From contig NC_052121.1 of the NCBI RefSeq assembly GCF_012273895.1, positions 124,001 to 188,000 of the forward strand: a stretch of DNA of 64,000 nt. Reading direction: 5' to 3'. The position numbers and the translations under genes were made by a program. Below the pieces are notes generated by a model, which worked only from the letters and a program-made list of their open reading frames with translations, had not been told where the DNA came from and searched no databases. This DNA comes from Zerene cesonia (taxonomy: Eukaryota > Arthropoda > Insecta > Lepidoptera > Pieridae). Positions 34,691-45,949 of the stretch are shown here, piece by piece (the first letter of the stretch is position 1; each line of letters begins with the position of its first letter).

Positions 34691-36183
34691 TAACGAAGCG
34701 AAGTACGATTTTGATGATTATGATTATTTGAAAGCTCGTGCGTTCGGTTTGGTTCAATTAAAATTCATCCAGTTCTGATAATTTAAAAAGCGTTAATTTA
34801 CCTTGTGAAATATAATCATATTGAAAGCAATTCGCTTCTATACATCTTTTGGCCGGATAGATAGAGTATAATACAATTTAAGAAACTTTACCACAACTTT
34901 TGATTTATGTCCGCCGCCCGTTTATTGTTTTGTGAACTAAAATTGTTACTAAAACAAATAAATCAAAGGTTTTAGTCGCGTCTGATGCGTGTTTAATGGC
35001 GGAGTGTCTCGTCGGAGTTATTGTACATACACACTACTGTTATATCGAACTTAATTTTCAATTTGATTATATTCTCTGATTCCTTTTATAATAGACTCGT
35101 ATCTCTCGGAAGGATCGTAACGCAAATATCTCATCTTTTTATTAAGATCCGAGTAAGTGGAAGAAGACGGAATAAGTGGTGAGAAAGTAAAGCCAGGCTT
35201 ATGTTTCCATCTGGTACCTCTTGAGACTAACTTTTTAGAAATAAACCATGTAACATTATATACGTATTTTTAAGAAACAGAAAAATGAAACCTGAACAAA
35301 ATTATTGGATATTCTGCAAAGCTATGATTATTTCTAGGACACAAAAACCGATATCAAACAAGGAATTTAATATTTGCTTCATAACGTTTTCGCCTGTGAT
35401 GTGAGCGTTCCTATCGAATGCCTATTCATTTAACTTCTGTTCTATCGGCAAAACTATGAAAGAGCATTCATAACGTAGTTGGCATATCAAATAAAACTTT
35501 GTTATATATTGGCTATCGAGTCTCAAAAGTCACTTACGGATATCTCAGTGCTCAATCAAAAGCTACTTTGGTTCGTTATATTCGTTCATCTTTGCGGTTA
35601 CAGTCTAAATTCTGGTTAAAGCTAGATTTATTAGACGTATGGGAAATAAAATAAAAAACGTGGACGGTCAGAGGACGACAGTCTCAATAATGGATGATAT
35701 TTGTGGATTGTTTCGAGCCGAGCTTTGTCTTTGTTTATTTTTGTTTTGCTTATTTTGAAACTGGCTTCTAAATTAAATTCAGTAATATTACTATTTTTAT
35801 TTATATTATTATACTATATTTATTACAATACATAAGTGCTGTCCTATAATTTTAATATTTTGAGCGACATTACGTATGTTGCTTATCATAATATTGCGCT
35901 ATTTGAAATATTCTTATTTTCGTATCGAATAACTTTTCTTGCGACTGGAACAATTTGTTCATTGATTAGCCAGCAAATAAAATAACAATTTACGTTCTGT
36001 ACCTACATATTTATATCCAGTATATTTCAACATATGAAAAGAAAGATAAGGTCACGTTCTTGTAGAGTTACAGGTGTGTTTTTAATATTTATTAACGTCG
36101 GTATGGCACTAAAGACTTTATGGATATGCACCTATATTATTACTACGGCGAAAAAATCTGTGATTACTATATGCTGGATTTAT
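34691..36183. other. AT-rich stretch without gene
   Basis: No gene, RNA or clear repeat is supported. Confidence 0.45.
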
Positions 36184-36191
36184 AAGAAACT

Positions 36192-36414
36192 GAAACCGAG
36201 GCCCATATCCTTTTCCTTACCCTTCCCAGTCCTTTCCTTTATTCCTATCGCCAATCCTTTTTTAATCTCTTCTCAAAAAGTCGGCTATCCATTTGTAGAG
36301 GCGTCAGGTCTGCAATGGACCTTATACCTCTCCAAATGTTCATGGGCGGTGGTAGCGCTTACCATCAGGCATCCCACCAGCTCCATTGCCGACTCTAACA
36401 TAAAAAAAAAGAAA
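36192..36414 (+). mobile_element. Family B retroposon, 5'-truncated, with 8-bp duplication
   Basis: It starts in 'gaaaccgaggcccatatcc' and ends 'ctccattgccgactctaac' plus an A-rich tail. AAGAAACT occurs just before (36184-36191) and just after (36415-36422), consistent with a target-site duplication. A 141-codon frame that covers it is not a gene. Confidence 0.68.
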
Positions 36415-36422
36415 AAGAAACT

Positions 36423-37439
36423 AGTTTTTCGCTTCTATGGCTTCGCCCTCGTGGTCTAAGGATATTCCTAAGGAAAAGAGATGTTTCACTGAGCTGAAAA
36501 TTTGATACCTCACAAAATATACATCACAATCGAAAGACGCGAAATAAAGACAAATAAAAAAGACAAACACACTTTGACAATTATAATATTAGTAAGGTTA
36601 AAGTGGATAGGATAAGCTATTGCACGACGAGTTTTATCATAAAATTTATCGTTAAATGAATGACGGTGATTTCCACACGGGCGGTAGTGCCGCGGCGGCG
36701 GTGAATTAACTTTAGTCGTACAATCAGCGCGTAAATTGAAATCCACGAAAAACCACCGCAAGACAATTAATAGTAAGCGAGGTTTCGTATAAAATACTTT
36801 GCGAATTTTGTAACGATTCTTTGGACAGTGTTTGCAAATGTGATGTTGGTATATGCATATTATTAAAAGGTTTCGTCAATTACATTATGGGATTAGGACA
36901 GTACAATTAATAATTGTTTGTTACAAGAGGTTATTTATATGTCTTTTAGATAATTTATTAGATACTTATTTCTCTGTCTGTGTTGATCATAGCAACGTTC
37001 TTAATACAAGAAAGATTAACCAAAGAAAGTTTGTATAGCGTCCGTCACTTTAAAGTTTTATTCGAACCACACAAGTGGTCTATATTTATACGGAACTTCA
37101 TTAAATCCTAAATCCCGTACATGTTACAAATAAACACGTCGCTAATAAGGTCCCGCGTGTTGACGCGTCTGCTGTCACGTGGGCGACCGCCGATACACGT
37201 GATGGACTCTATTAGTAACAATGTTTTGATGTGCTTCGATATAATTACTGTTAGGAAAACAAGTGTACCTGTTGTCTCGTGTAATATTGAAATATTACAT
37301 TTTCAGGCATCAACACGCGTTTTCCAGGGAGGCAATTTTATTTTGTTTTTGTGTAGGGAGCAGAAGTTCAAACTCAAGTTTGTTAGTGGACATCGTTATC
37401 CCGCAGCCGGTCAATAAGAAAAAAAAAATTCGAATATAC
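36423..37439. other. Mostly unique stretch; one GC-rich block
   Basis: 36655-36775 is distinctly GC-rich ('gccgcggcggcggtg') without a coding frame worth calling. It could be a conserved noncoding element. The E-box pair is listed separately. Confidence 0.35.
37176..37201. promoter_or_regulatory. Two CACGTG E-boxes 20 bp apart
   Basis: CACGTG occurs at 37176-37181 and 37196-37201, two helical turns apart, inside a GC-richer patch with TGACGCGTC close by. Such tandem E-boxes are bound by bHLH factors such as CLOCK/CYCLE or Myc/Max. Function is inferred. Confidence 0.3.
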
Positions 37440-37521
37440 ATTATATTTTATTTATTTTCTTGTTTGTACTCTTCTTGTAAAGGTGAACAATGAAGAGTTT
37501 TTGATTTGATTTGATTTGATC
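37440..37521 (+). mobile_element. LINE 3' end with (TTGAT)n tail
   Basis: The sequence 'cttgtttgtactcttcttgt' then 'aaaggtgaacaatgaagagt' is followed by four TTGAT-type units (37500-37520). A decayed polyadenylation signal plus a short tandem tail is typical of the 3' ends of lepidopteran non-LTR elements. No coding part is preserved upstream. Confidence 0.6.
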
Positions 37522-39277
37522 ATTATAGACATTGGACACGGTTAAGAATCATTGATCATTTTATATCCAAACAGAAAATATTGGACAAGCTTAAAAAGAA
37601 ATACACATAAGAGTTTGCTCGCTTTTTCTCGGGGTTTTCGTGGTTAAATAAACGATGTGACATCGATTGGTCGTGTCTAAAGAGTTACAAGGATAAAGCG
37701 AAAAGGATGAAAAAGGTGGTCGCATTTTAGATATATAAAGGATAATCTCTTTCTATCTTTCCACGTGGAAGCGCCTTTTTAAGGAACGTTTTTATTCGTA
37801 CATTAAGTTTGTAAGAAGTTTAGTTTCAGAGGAATAGTTATTTGGTTGGTATAATTTAGATGTAGATAGTAGGAGAAACAAGTACAAAGGAATATGTCAT
37901 TGGTAAATTCCATGGTCTTGCGTACCTACAGCAAATGGACTTTGTAATATAATATAATGTTTACAGTTTATGAGACGAATTTCGTTCTAGATCTTAATAA
38001 TCCCTACAAAAATAGATTTACGTTTCATGATTCTAATTAAATCCACGTGTACGGCGAATAAGATAAATATTACTTTTAAAGTATCTTTTACATTTCTATT
38101 TGAATCTAATATACTTAAACTTTGAGGCCAAAGCACTGCGAAAGAGTCTTCAAGTTAGAGTCTAAGCTTTACAATATAAATCCACCACCTTCGGGGCAAG
38201 CGAGGGCGCGCAACCAAGTTCGGAGCATTAGTTATATCCATTTATATCATTGCAATTTCTAAGTGGTCAAGTCACGGTTAATCCATTTAATGTGACGACA
38301 ATAAATGATTCAGGCGAAATGGAGTGAACGGAAATACACATTTATGCCACAGGTCATTGGGATACCACATTCACGTACAAATTGTAGACTTGGTCGATGT
38401 TGCATGAAATTATAATAAACATTGGGCAGCTACCAGTAATTAGGTAAATTCATAACATTATCAACACGAAACGTAATTCAATTTAAGATAATGCTACGAT
38501 AAATCTAAATCGCTTTATATGTTTCCCACAAAATTATACAAACACGTCAAATTTACGATTGCGCGAGCATATAACTACTCAGTGGTTAAAATAATGCGAT
38601 TACTATCATTTATCACACGTGCGCGACATCCGATCTCTTGTCTCTATCTAGATGTATGTTGTCTCGCTTTATCATTGCTCCTTTACATTGGCTGTTATTT
38701 CAACACGTATGAATAATAAACATTATTAATATTTATTTTTGATTTTTGGTAATTTTAAAAGCCATAGTGTATGTTCGCCTTTTTTATTTAAAACACGTAA
38801 TTTAAATCTACTTTGTATTGTTACCTCTTTATTTAACCGCTTTTTAGAATTTTCGATACTGATTTAGGCCTGATGATGATGTTCCGAAACCGTTTGTAGT
38901 TTTTGTAATTAAATTGTCATAAAGTGGAGTTAGAGACATTTGTATTCAAGTGCTTTTTATTTAAAAAATCTTATAAAAATGATTGTTCAAAAAGGTTTTT
39001 CGAGTAATCGAATAGGCATATGTAATATATGCAACTTAAAAGGCAAAAAATATATTCAATTACGTAATTACCAATGTAAAGAAATATACCATTTTCCATT
39101 AGATTATTCATAAATAAATTAATAAGTTCCCCAATACACTTTACTATAATATATACTATAACCTATATATAAGTACTTTAATCGTCACAATATGCACAAT
39201 ATATATCGTAACAGAATCAATCCCGAACAAAGCTTGCAGCGATGCAAATATATGCGATAGTTGTGCAGATTTACAGA
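37522..39277. other. AT-rich stretch without gene
   Basis: No gene is supported. 38180-38215 is GC-richer. Confidence 0.4.
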
Positions 39278-39421
39278 CCTGTTGCACCGAGATCCGATCA
39301 GGTAAGCTAATCTCGGCTGTCGGTGCCGGGCGCCGGAGGAGCGAGCTGTGGGCACGTACGCGTGTTTGTTTGTCTAGTAACGTGTGCTCTACATTATATG
39401 TTAATGCGATGGATCGATTTA
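39278..39421 (+). repeat. GC-rich leader next to the 5S-derived segment
   Basis: 'gagatccgatcaggtaagct' and 'ggtgccgggcgccggaggag' form a GC-rich block ahead of the 5S-like part. It may be the head of the same composite element; origin unknown. Together with the next repeat it creates a spurious 170-codon - strand frame. Confidence 0.35.
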
Positions 39422-39472
39422 GAATCGAAGTTAAGCAATAGTTGGCACGGTCATTATTTGGATGGGTGACCA
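39422..39472 (+). repeat. 5S-rRNA-derived segment (SINE3-type promoter relic)
   Basis: GAAGTTAAGCAA matches the 5S rRNA A-box region, and TTGGATGGGTGACC matches the C box, in the right order and at the right spacing with GGTCA just before the second block. The rest of 5S rRNA is absent on both sides, so it is not a 5S gene. It is followed within about 20 bases by a family C repeat, suggesting one composite retroposon. Confidence 0.72.
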
Positions 39473-39484
39473 ACTTTTTTGCAG

Positions 39485-39668
39485 TTACTTTATAGCTTAC
39501 TAGACGCTCCGCTTTCCTGTTTTGTCCCAAGAGAGTATTTAATCGGGATAAACAGTATCCTACAACCCAAGTCAGCTCATACCCTGCCTGTATACCAAAT
39601 TCCACCAAAATCCGTTCTGTAGTTTCAGAATGATTAACGGACAAACATCCAAACAAACAAACTTTCAC
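39485..39668 (+). repeat. Family C-like repeat downstream of the 5S-derived segment
   Basis: 'cttactagacgctccgcttt', 'aatcgggataaacagtatc', 'aaaatccgttctgtagtttc' and 'ccaaacaaacaaactttcac' follow the usual order of the family. Confidence 0.55.
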
Positions 39669-39669
39669 A

Positions 39670-40249
39670 TGTTTAAGATTAGTGTGAAGTGTGATTTGCG
39701 CGTAATACTTAGTTACGCAAGTCTGACTCGCACTTGACCGATTTTATTTCGTTCATATAACCTAATAATTTCAAATAACATATAAAAAATAATAAATTAA
39801 CAGTTTCCATGTAAGGAATTAATTTCATTTTGGTACATTTATTTTTTACATTAAGATTCTTAATAAATATGGGTTACAGTACAATTTATATCAAATTGAC
39901 TTATTTTGTTTACGTGTAACTTACGTTTCCACGAAACCATAATTATCCTCCTTTACACACACAACTTAATAACTTAATAACTGTATGTGAGTAGTGCGTA
40001 TACTTAGGTTAATTTTAGTCCTTTATAATTAAACAATTTAAGTAATAATATAAACAGACTGGTAATTCTATCGCCTGGAAACTTCGTCTTTCGAATAAAT
40101 ATTTTATTCATCTCATTCTTTTGTTTGAATAATTTGAAAACAAAGTATTGATTATAATGTAATATGTAAATACTTTCTTATGAGAAAGTCGTGTAACTTA
40201 ACTGTTTATAGTTGTTAAATAGCTGAATTTATTTGTACGAACTTTGGTT
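39670..40249. other. AT-rich stretch without gene
   Basis: Nothing recognisable is seen. Confidence 0.45.
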
Positions 40250-40380
40250 ACGGGATTGGTTAAGGATAAGGAAATGGGCCTCCAATACCAGACCACTCCA
40301 CCCCCGATATTTTGTGGGGGTGCTTTAACTTCACCGGTGCCAGTTGACCTAATTAATGCCGAAGTGAGCCTGACTACCAC
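40250..40380 (-). mobile_element. Family B retroposon, 5' half only
   Basis: 'aaggataaggaaatgggcct', 'tgtgggggtgctttaacttc', 'accggtgccagttgacctaa' and 'gccgaagtgagcctgactac' correspond to the 5' part of the copy at 32318. The 3' module and poly(A) are missing. Confidence 0.5.
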
Positions 40381-40381
40381 C

Positions 40382-41034
40382 CTATTTATATTTGGTTATT
40401 ATAAAAAAATTGGTATCTTTTCAGACAGATTATATTTACACAAGTCTTCACGAAGCTTACCTTTTAGCAGTTTCAGTAACTAAATATTTACCACTTTGTT
40501 GTTACTTTATTGCGGAATAAGTATGAATCGATAAGTTTGTAATTTCCTACACAAACAGATGATTGCTGGTACTAAGATGTTGGATATTATATATCCACAT
40601 GAAGCACAACGTCAGGGTGAAAGCTAAAATAGAATTACTAGGTAAAAATGTTCACTTATTCGACCTTTTAGGGTTACCAAACCTAGTAGCAACGTTACCA
40701 ACCAAATTACAAATGGATTAGGCAAATATATAGTATCCCACTGAAACGTGAAATCATATTAAGTTAAAATATTCTTTAATGAAAATGTCGGTCAGGTTGA
40801 TTATTTTTGCATTAAAGAAGGAGTAATCACGAAATGAGGTAAGCCATCATTCAAAGTGATGAAGTGTCCCGATGTGACGCCGCCATAAATCACAGATCAG
40901 CGTTTGCGAAAATACTGCTTCAAAATTCACGGAAAAAACTGACAGGTCATGGCGTGCACGATTTCCATTGCAGAGTGTATTGCTGGTTCAATTCGCTGTA
41001 TGTTAACGACCTGGCGAACATATCCAACGATGTA
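40382..41034. other. Stretch without gene
   Basis: 40860-41030 is less AT-rich than average but no frame or repeat can be named. Confidence 0.4.
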
Positions 41035-41094
41035 TACTAACTAATTTGTAATTTTATTTTCAGGTAGTTTGTTGGTGAATGACGTGCGATAAAG
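41035..41094 (+). other. Possible small 5' exon (41064-41094) with branch point and acceptor
   Basis: TACTAAC (41035-41041) matches the ideal branch-point sequence. It is followed by a T-rich tract and TTTTCAG ending at 41063. Thirty-one bases later AAAG|GTATTT offers a donor. All three frames carry a stop, but TGA is followed at once by ATG ACG TGC GAT AAA G, which is open to the donor. The exon could therefore carry the start codon of a spliced message (MTCDK...). The -3 base of the ATG is T, which is weak. No known protein is recognisable. It could be the second exon of the transcript starting at 5518, but acceptor-like sites are frequent in AT-rich DNA. Confidence 0.22.
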
Positions 41095-41659
41095 GTATTT
41101 ATGTTTATGTATATTATATTTAATTATGTATATTCATAATATAAAGAAGTGTAGTATATGATAACCTGGTTAGGTCTGTTTTCCTTCAATTACTTGATAG
41201 GCTTTGGAGCCAACTGAGAAAAGAGAACCAATTGACCACTTGAAAAGAAAAATTTATCATTTTAATGTACTTTCAACAAGGCCTTGGCAATAAAAGGCTT
41301 TTTAATTCATTATGCTAGACAAGATTTGTAAAGCTGTTGAACCAATTTTCAAACCATACTTTCAATTTTATCAGAAATTTCATATTTTTTATTACAAATT
41401 TTATTATTATAAAACCACCCATACCGTAAGAATCAAGCACAAACTATTAGGAGTTGTAAACACCTACTCCAGTCACATTACCAATATCTTTCTTATTTTC
41501 TTCCCCTGTGTCATAGCTGTCGGTGTATTTTCTTTTTTCTTCATTGATTATTACAAAATAATTAAGAATTATTATTTGTGCATAACATATATATGATTCA
41601 ACTCATAAGTATAGTTTTAAAGATATTCTTAGTTGTCTGTTCCAAACGCTTAATTTTTT

Positions 41660-41795
41660 GCAATTATGCAATACATGGCTGGAAGAGATTGCTACCTAGC
41701 AGCGAGTCTGCTATTTGTACATATTAATTGTATTTTAAGTTTTTTTGTATACTTTATTGTCTGTGTGTGCAAAAACGTATTAAATAAATAAATAG
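41660..41795 (+). mobile_element. LINE 3' end with (AAAT)n tail
   Basis: 'catggctggaagagattgct', 'gcgagtctgctatttgtaca' and 'tttattgtctgtgtgtgca' followed by 'taaataaataaatag' match the 3' UTR of a non-LTR element I know as frequent in moths and butterflies. No coding part is visible upstream. Confidence 0.62.
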
Positions 41796-41800
41796 TACTT

Positions 41801-42488
41801 TATATACTCAAAACCTTTTAACACTAAGAAACCAGAAGTCATCCTAACCTTAACAAATAAAAGCCACTCGTATTTGCTTCAAGTGTATTTAAGATTAGTC
41901 ACCTGTCGTATCGAGTTACGGCTCACAGTTCAATGGCCTTCACCTTTAGAAGTGTAATAAATTGGCAATTTCCTTTGATCACAGCCACTGCACTGTCGTA
42001 ACGTCTTTTTATAAGCGATTTTAACTGCTTCCGTTATTTTTTACGTATATTTTTTGATATTTTCTGCATTTACGACGTATTGTAGGGAAGTTAATAATTC
42101 TAGAAGTATCATAAATATTTCAAAATTACATGTAATTCAAAATACCACCTGATAGTTATTGTAATTATACCCAACGTCTATGAATCCCTCATTTAAAGTA
42201 AATGAAATGGAATTAATTACTACGTAGTTCTAATGAAGTTTTAAGAATAATGGCAATTGAAATTATAAATGAAACGTTAAACGTTAACATTACGTTACGT
42301 TTACGTTACGTTCAAATATAATGTACATTCCATTGTCTATTACAATAAAATTATAAATAAGGTTACCCCTTGGTGTGCTTATAATATTTATGGGAAATAC
42401 TTAATTTATTAACTAGAAAGCAAATAGACAATATGAATTATTCTATCTGCGTAACAGCCCTTTAAGAATAACATTACCAACGTTTTTG
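41801..42488. other. AT-rich stretch without gene
   Basis: A small array of ACGTT units lies at 42282-42312. No gene is supported. Confidence 0.4.
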
Positions 42489-42723
42489 ACGTGACAACCT
42501 CTTAAATTAGGTTGCGGCTCGGAGACACTCTTGAAAAAGTGTAACGCCCGGTAACGTTACGATGAGTCACCGAACTATGATCGGTCCGCCGCGCGCGCAG
42601 CACTAGAGAATTAGGCGCATTGAATCGGCGCGTGCTTGTGTCTCTGTCTCTGTCTTTCTCGAGCGTTCTTGGCGTAATATTCATATAAATAAATATTCTA
42701 CCGAGAAAAAGACGTTGTCACGT
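42489..42723. mobile_element. GC-rich MITE-like element with short terminal inverted repeats
   Basis: ACGTGACAAC (42489-42498) and its exact complement GTTGTCACGT (42714-42723) bound a 235-bp block that is much more GC-rich than the flanks ('gatcggtccgccgcgcgcgc'). Flanking bases (TTTTTG... and ...AAAAAGAC) also mirror one another loosely. From memory the sequence just beyond the right end ('cttcgcccgtaaaaccgact') is itself repeated in other Lepidoptera, so the element may be longer. It carries no plausible gene. Confidence 0.5.
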
Positions 42724-43096
42724 AAAATCTTCGCCCGTAAAACCGACTTTACAGGCAACGATTTTTTTTTTAATTGTCAGTACGCAAGTGATAGATAAAG
42801 AATTCAATAATTATATAAAGTACAATAAATATTACCAAATAAACTTTGTACGAAATGCGCAATGTTTTCGTGTGTCATTACCTTCCTACATTACGTAGTT
42901 AAACTAAAAGCTCACCTTAATTAGAACTCGCTTTATTACAGCAATATAGTACGCTATACTAACATATAGAGATTAGCTAATAAACGTGAGTGATCTCTCC
43001 ACATATATTATTCGTAAAAAATGCAGTAGAGCTGTAAATCTGCGGATGAATGGACATGAACGTAGCATGTAGCTATACAGTGCTGTGAAAAGAAAA
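42724..43096. other. AT-rich stretch without gene
   Basis: Apart from the possible extension of the element ending at 42723, nothing is recognisable. Confidence 0.4.
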
Positions 43097-43183
43097 ATGG
43101 CTGAGGCTTTCATCTGGAGAGATCTATTCAACGATGAAATTTGGGAAGCGAAGCTGTTGGAGTTTCTTAAGCTTGACGGGTAA
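43097..43183 (+). CDS. Short ORF of 28 residues with good start context, function unknown
   Basis: The ORF starts AAAAATGGCT, close to the ideal insect context, and reads MAEAFIWRDLFNDEIWEAKL followed by LEFLKLDG and TAA. It is acidic, with regularly spaced hydrophobic residues that would suit an amphipathic helix, and its codon use is less AT-rich than the flanks. The sequence GACGG|GTAATG at its end could instead be a splice donor, making this the start of a longer gene. No domain is recognised. It may be a small ORF, a first coding exon or a chance reading frame. Confidence 0.22.
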   Translation: MAEAFIWRDLFNDEIWEAKLLEFLKLDG

Positions 43184-44824
43184 TGATGAATTCAATGTTA
43201 GTTACTTAGCCATTTTAAGTTAGTATTTTGTGAAATTATTTGATAAGTATTTCTAGAAGTATGTATACTAAGTAGAAGTCGAGATCCAGCTAGTTGTATA
43301 AATAAGTACTCCACGACGGGTTACTGATGAACTCTGAGATCATAAACTATCCCATAAGTTTGTAATCTGTAACATAGGACATATAACGTAATGACTGCAT
43401 CGCATTTATGTAATATGCTGATAGTTTACTTTACCGAAAGCCAAGTATTACGAATCACAATTTTTCTACAGTCTGCAGTCTAAAAAGTTAATTTAAGACA
43501 GTTTTTACAAACTGACGATGACATATATATCAGATACACGTACTGACACCCGACAATTCTCTCGAATGAATCCAATAATCCTCTGGTGAATTCTGAATTC
43601 ATTTGCATATCAACTGGATGAACATGAGCTATATGTAAGTATATTCATTGTATTCAAAGTAAAGTTTGTTGGTACGTAGACCATCGCATTAGTGGTAGAT
43701 AGCGATATTTTTTTTTCAATCTTCTTTACTTTAAAAGACATAAAAATATTATGCAATGAAAACAATTGGTAAAGTTAGAATATATTACGAAATTAGGAAA
43801 TAATAATTTGACCGTAAATGTGAAGTGGGAGGGGAGGATATAAAATTATAAGTCCTGAAGAAAAAGTTTAATAACGAAGTTGCAGGTATACAACTTCTGT
43901 TTTCACACTTATTTTAAATAGCATAATTATAAATATAAAAAAATAATTTTTCCAAATTTCGTCCTATCAAGCTTAGAATCTTTTAGAGATTTTATTTTTT
44001 TTTCATATTTAACATATTCTGCTAAAAATAAGTGTAATATGTTTAGGAAGTTGACTCGCAGGTATATTACGTTATCCAGTCCCATCTGTGATCTGTGGTT
44101 TGAACCGTGACGTTGAGGCGAGGCTTTTGTCATTGATATCAGGTGAACACAATGAGAATATTTTTGAATAAAAATCTTTGTGTGAACGGTCCCTAACAAA
44201 AAAACTAGATTTATTCAAATATTTTCTTTGAAATAACTGTACTAATTCTGTTAGTTTTTTACTTGAAGTCACGTTCATACTAAAAATCATACGTAAATAT
44301 TTATCTATTAGGAAGTATGCGTTAATAATTGCTTAGTTGGATGTTGTGGCCTTGAGTTGAAATCACATGATGCACATACAAAGAACCATTAACGACGACT
44401 TGCAGTAACCACCACCAACTTATTTTTGTTTAGATAAATCAAGAACTAGGAACAGTCGATATTTTAACCCCTCATTAACTATACTTGTTTGCATTTCCCC
44501 ACGATTTAAAAGGTATTTTGGAAATGAAAACTGAAACTGATTGTTAAGGCTCTCTGGCATCTGGCTGGAATTACAAACGAATATTTTATTTACACAGATA
44601 ACTCATAGCAAGCGATACGCGTTGCGAACGCACTGGGCTGTGTGGCGCCAGCGGGGATCTCGAATCGGCAGTTATCAACGTCACGATAGTAAACACCCAC
44701 TCACCAAACGCTAATTAAAAGCCGATATCTTATCAAACGGTTCGCTTGTAATGCTTGTACCTTGCCCATTACTCGGGTTGTTAATACTTGAGTTACGGGA
44801 AAATGAAACACTATAGTATCTAGC
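43184..44824. other. AT-rich stretch; GC-richer block near its end
   Basis: 44600-44760 is GC-richer and contains a GATA-type site TTGATAAGAT (- strand). It could be a regulatory element. No gene is supported. Confidence 0.35.
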
Positions 44825-44945
44825 TCTCCGCCCGCTGGTTCGCATCTAAATCGGTTCAGTAGCTTTGGCATTTAACACACAAACGGTAAGATAGACAAAC
44901 AGACATATGGAGAGACAGAGATAATTTTGCATTTGTAACATTAGA
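44825..44945 (+). repeat. Family C repeat, abutting a SINE
   Basis: 'tctccgcccgctggttcgca', 'aaatcggttcagtagctttg' and 'agatagacaaacagacatat' follow the family order. A SINE in opposite orientation follows immediately. Confidence 0.55.
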
Positions 44946-45204
44946 TATTCATCATCATAATCATCAGCCCATACATGTTCCCACTGCTGGGACACAGGCC
45001 TGCTATGAGGATTTAGGCCATAATTCATGACGCTGGCCAAGTGCGTGTTGGCAGATGTCACATGTCATCGAACTTTTGATTCTTGGTGCTTTTCTTGGTC
45101 TTCGGTAATTTCCCTTACCGCTTCGAGCGTATAATCCACATGCGTACATAAATTAAGAAATCTGCTTATTTCCTGCACGCTTCCCTGGTATCGAATCCCC
45201 AATT
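44946..45204 (-). mobile_element. SINE, 5' end missing beyond the B box
   Basis: The - strand reads a decayed B box (about 45199-45189), the body with 'cacatgcg' spacing, 'catgtgacatctgccaacac' and 'ccagcagtgggaacatgt', and ends 'gatgattatgatgatga'. The A box is missing. No target-site duplication could be matched. Confidence 0.68.
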
Positions 45205-45411
45205 AAATAAAATTTAAATTTGAATGTTTTTTCTCAACTTAGAGTATTCATTCTTTTATATTAACACATAATAAGATGTCACAAAATGGAATAGAATCGA
45301 TCCTATTCTTATTGAATAGATAATAATTTACCTACCAATAAGTAATTTGAATTAAATGTACGAAAAAATCAGGACACCATTATTTCTGTTTTTACCGAAT
45401 TATAAGTAACT

Positions 45412-45570
45412 GTTCGAGCTAGTTGTTCGTCCCGGCTTCGCCCGTGTTACATATATAGCCTATGTCACTCAGTGAGGTTGCAGCTTTCTTATGTTGAAAG
45501 AATTTGCAATCGGTCCAGTGGTTTTTGGGAAAACGTTTCAAACATACAGAAAGACCTCCTCTTGCGTAGA
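45412..45570 (+). repeat. Family C repeat
   Basis: 'gagctagttgttcgtcccgg', 'cttcgcccgtgttacatata', 'tgcaatcggtccagtggttt' and 'ttcaaacatacagaaagac' define it. The tail is shortened. Confidence 0.55.
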
Positions 45571-45949
45571 AACCATGTTATTTCACATTTAGCAGCAATC
45601 AGCGAATTCAGGAAATAACACAGTCGATATTGCCATTTAGTCATCCTCAATAGAAAGGTTTTTAGCTATACGACGCTTACCTAATACATAGATATATAGT
45701 ATTATTTGCGAGGCAGAAGTTATAGGTGCGATAACGGCCGTATTTCGGCGCAGGAAGCGGTGGATTGTCAACGTGTTATGTATGTTTGGGGAGACAACTT
45801 GATTAATCCTTTAAGTATCGATTTTTCTTATGCAGATCCATTTTGAAATAACATTTTTGGTGTATCACAAGAACCCTCATTCAGAGTGTTTATAAAACTG
45901 GTTATATTCAATTTAAGCCACCTATCGGAGACTCAAATATATTGAATAC

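Noticed and set aside
36034..36459. 141-codon + strand ORF
   Set aside because: Its second half is the family B retroposon at 36192-36414 and its first half is AT-rich chance sequence.
39072..39092. Resemblance to miR-1 (AATGTAAAGAAATAT)
   Set aside because: miR-1 is also nearly invariant; the ends differ and no complementary arm is present.
39156..39668. 170-codon - strand ORF, the longest without N
   Set aside because: It runs antisense through the 5S-derived segment and a family C repeat; no protein family is recognisable.
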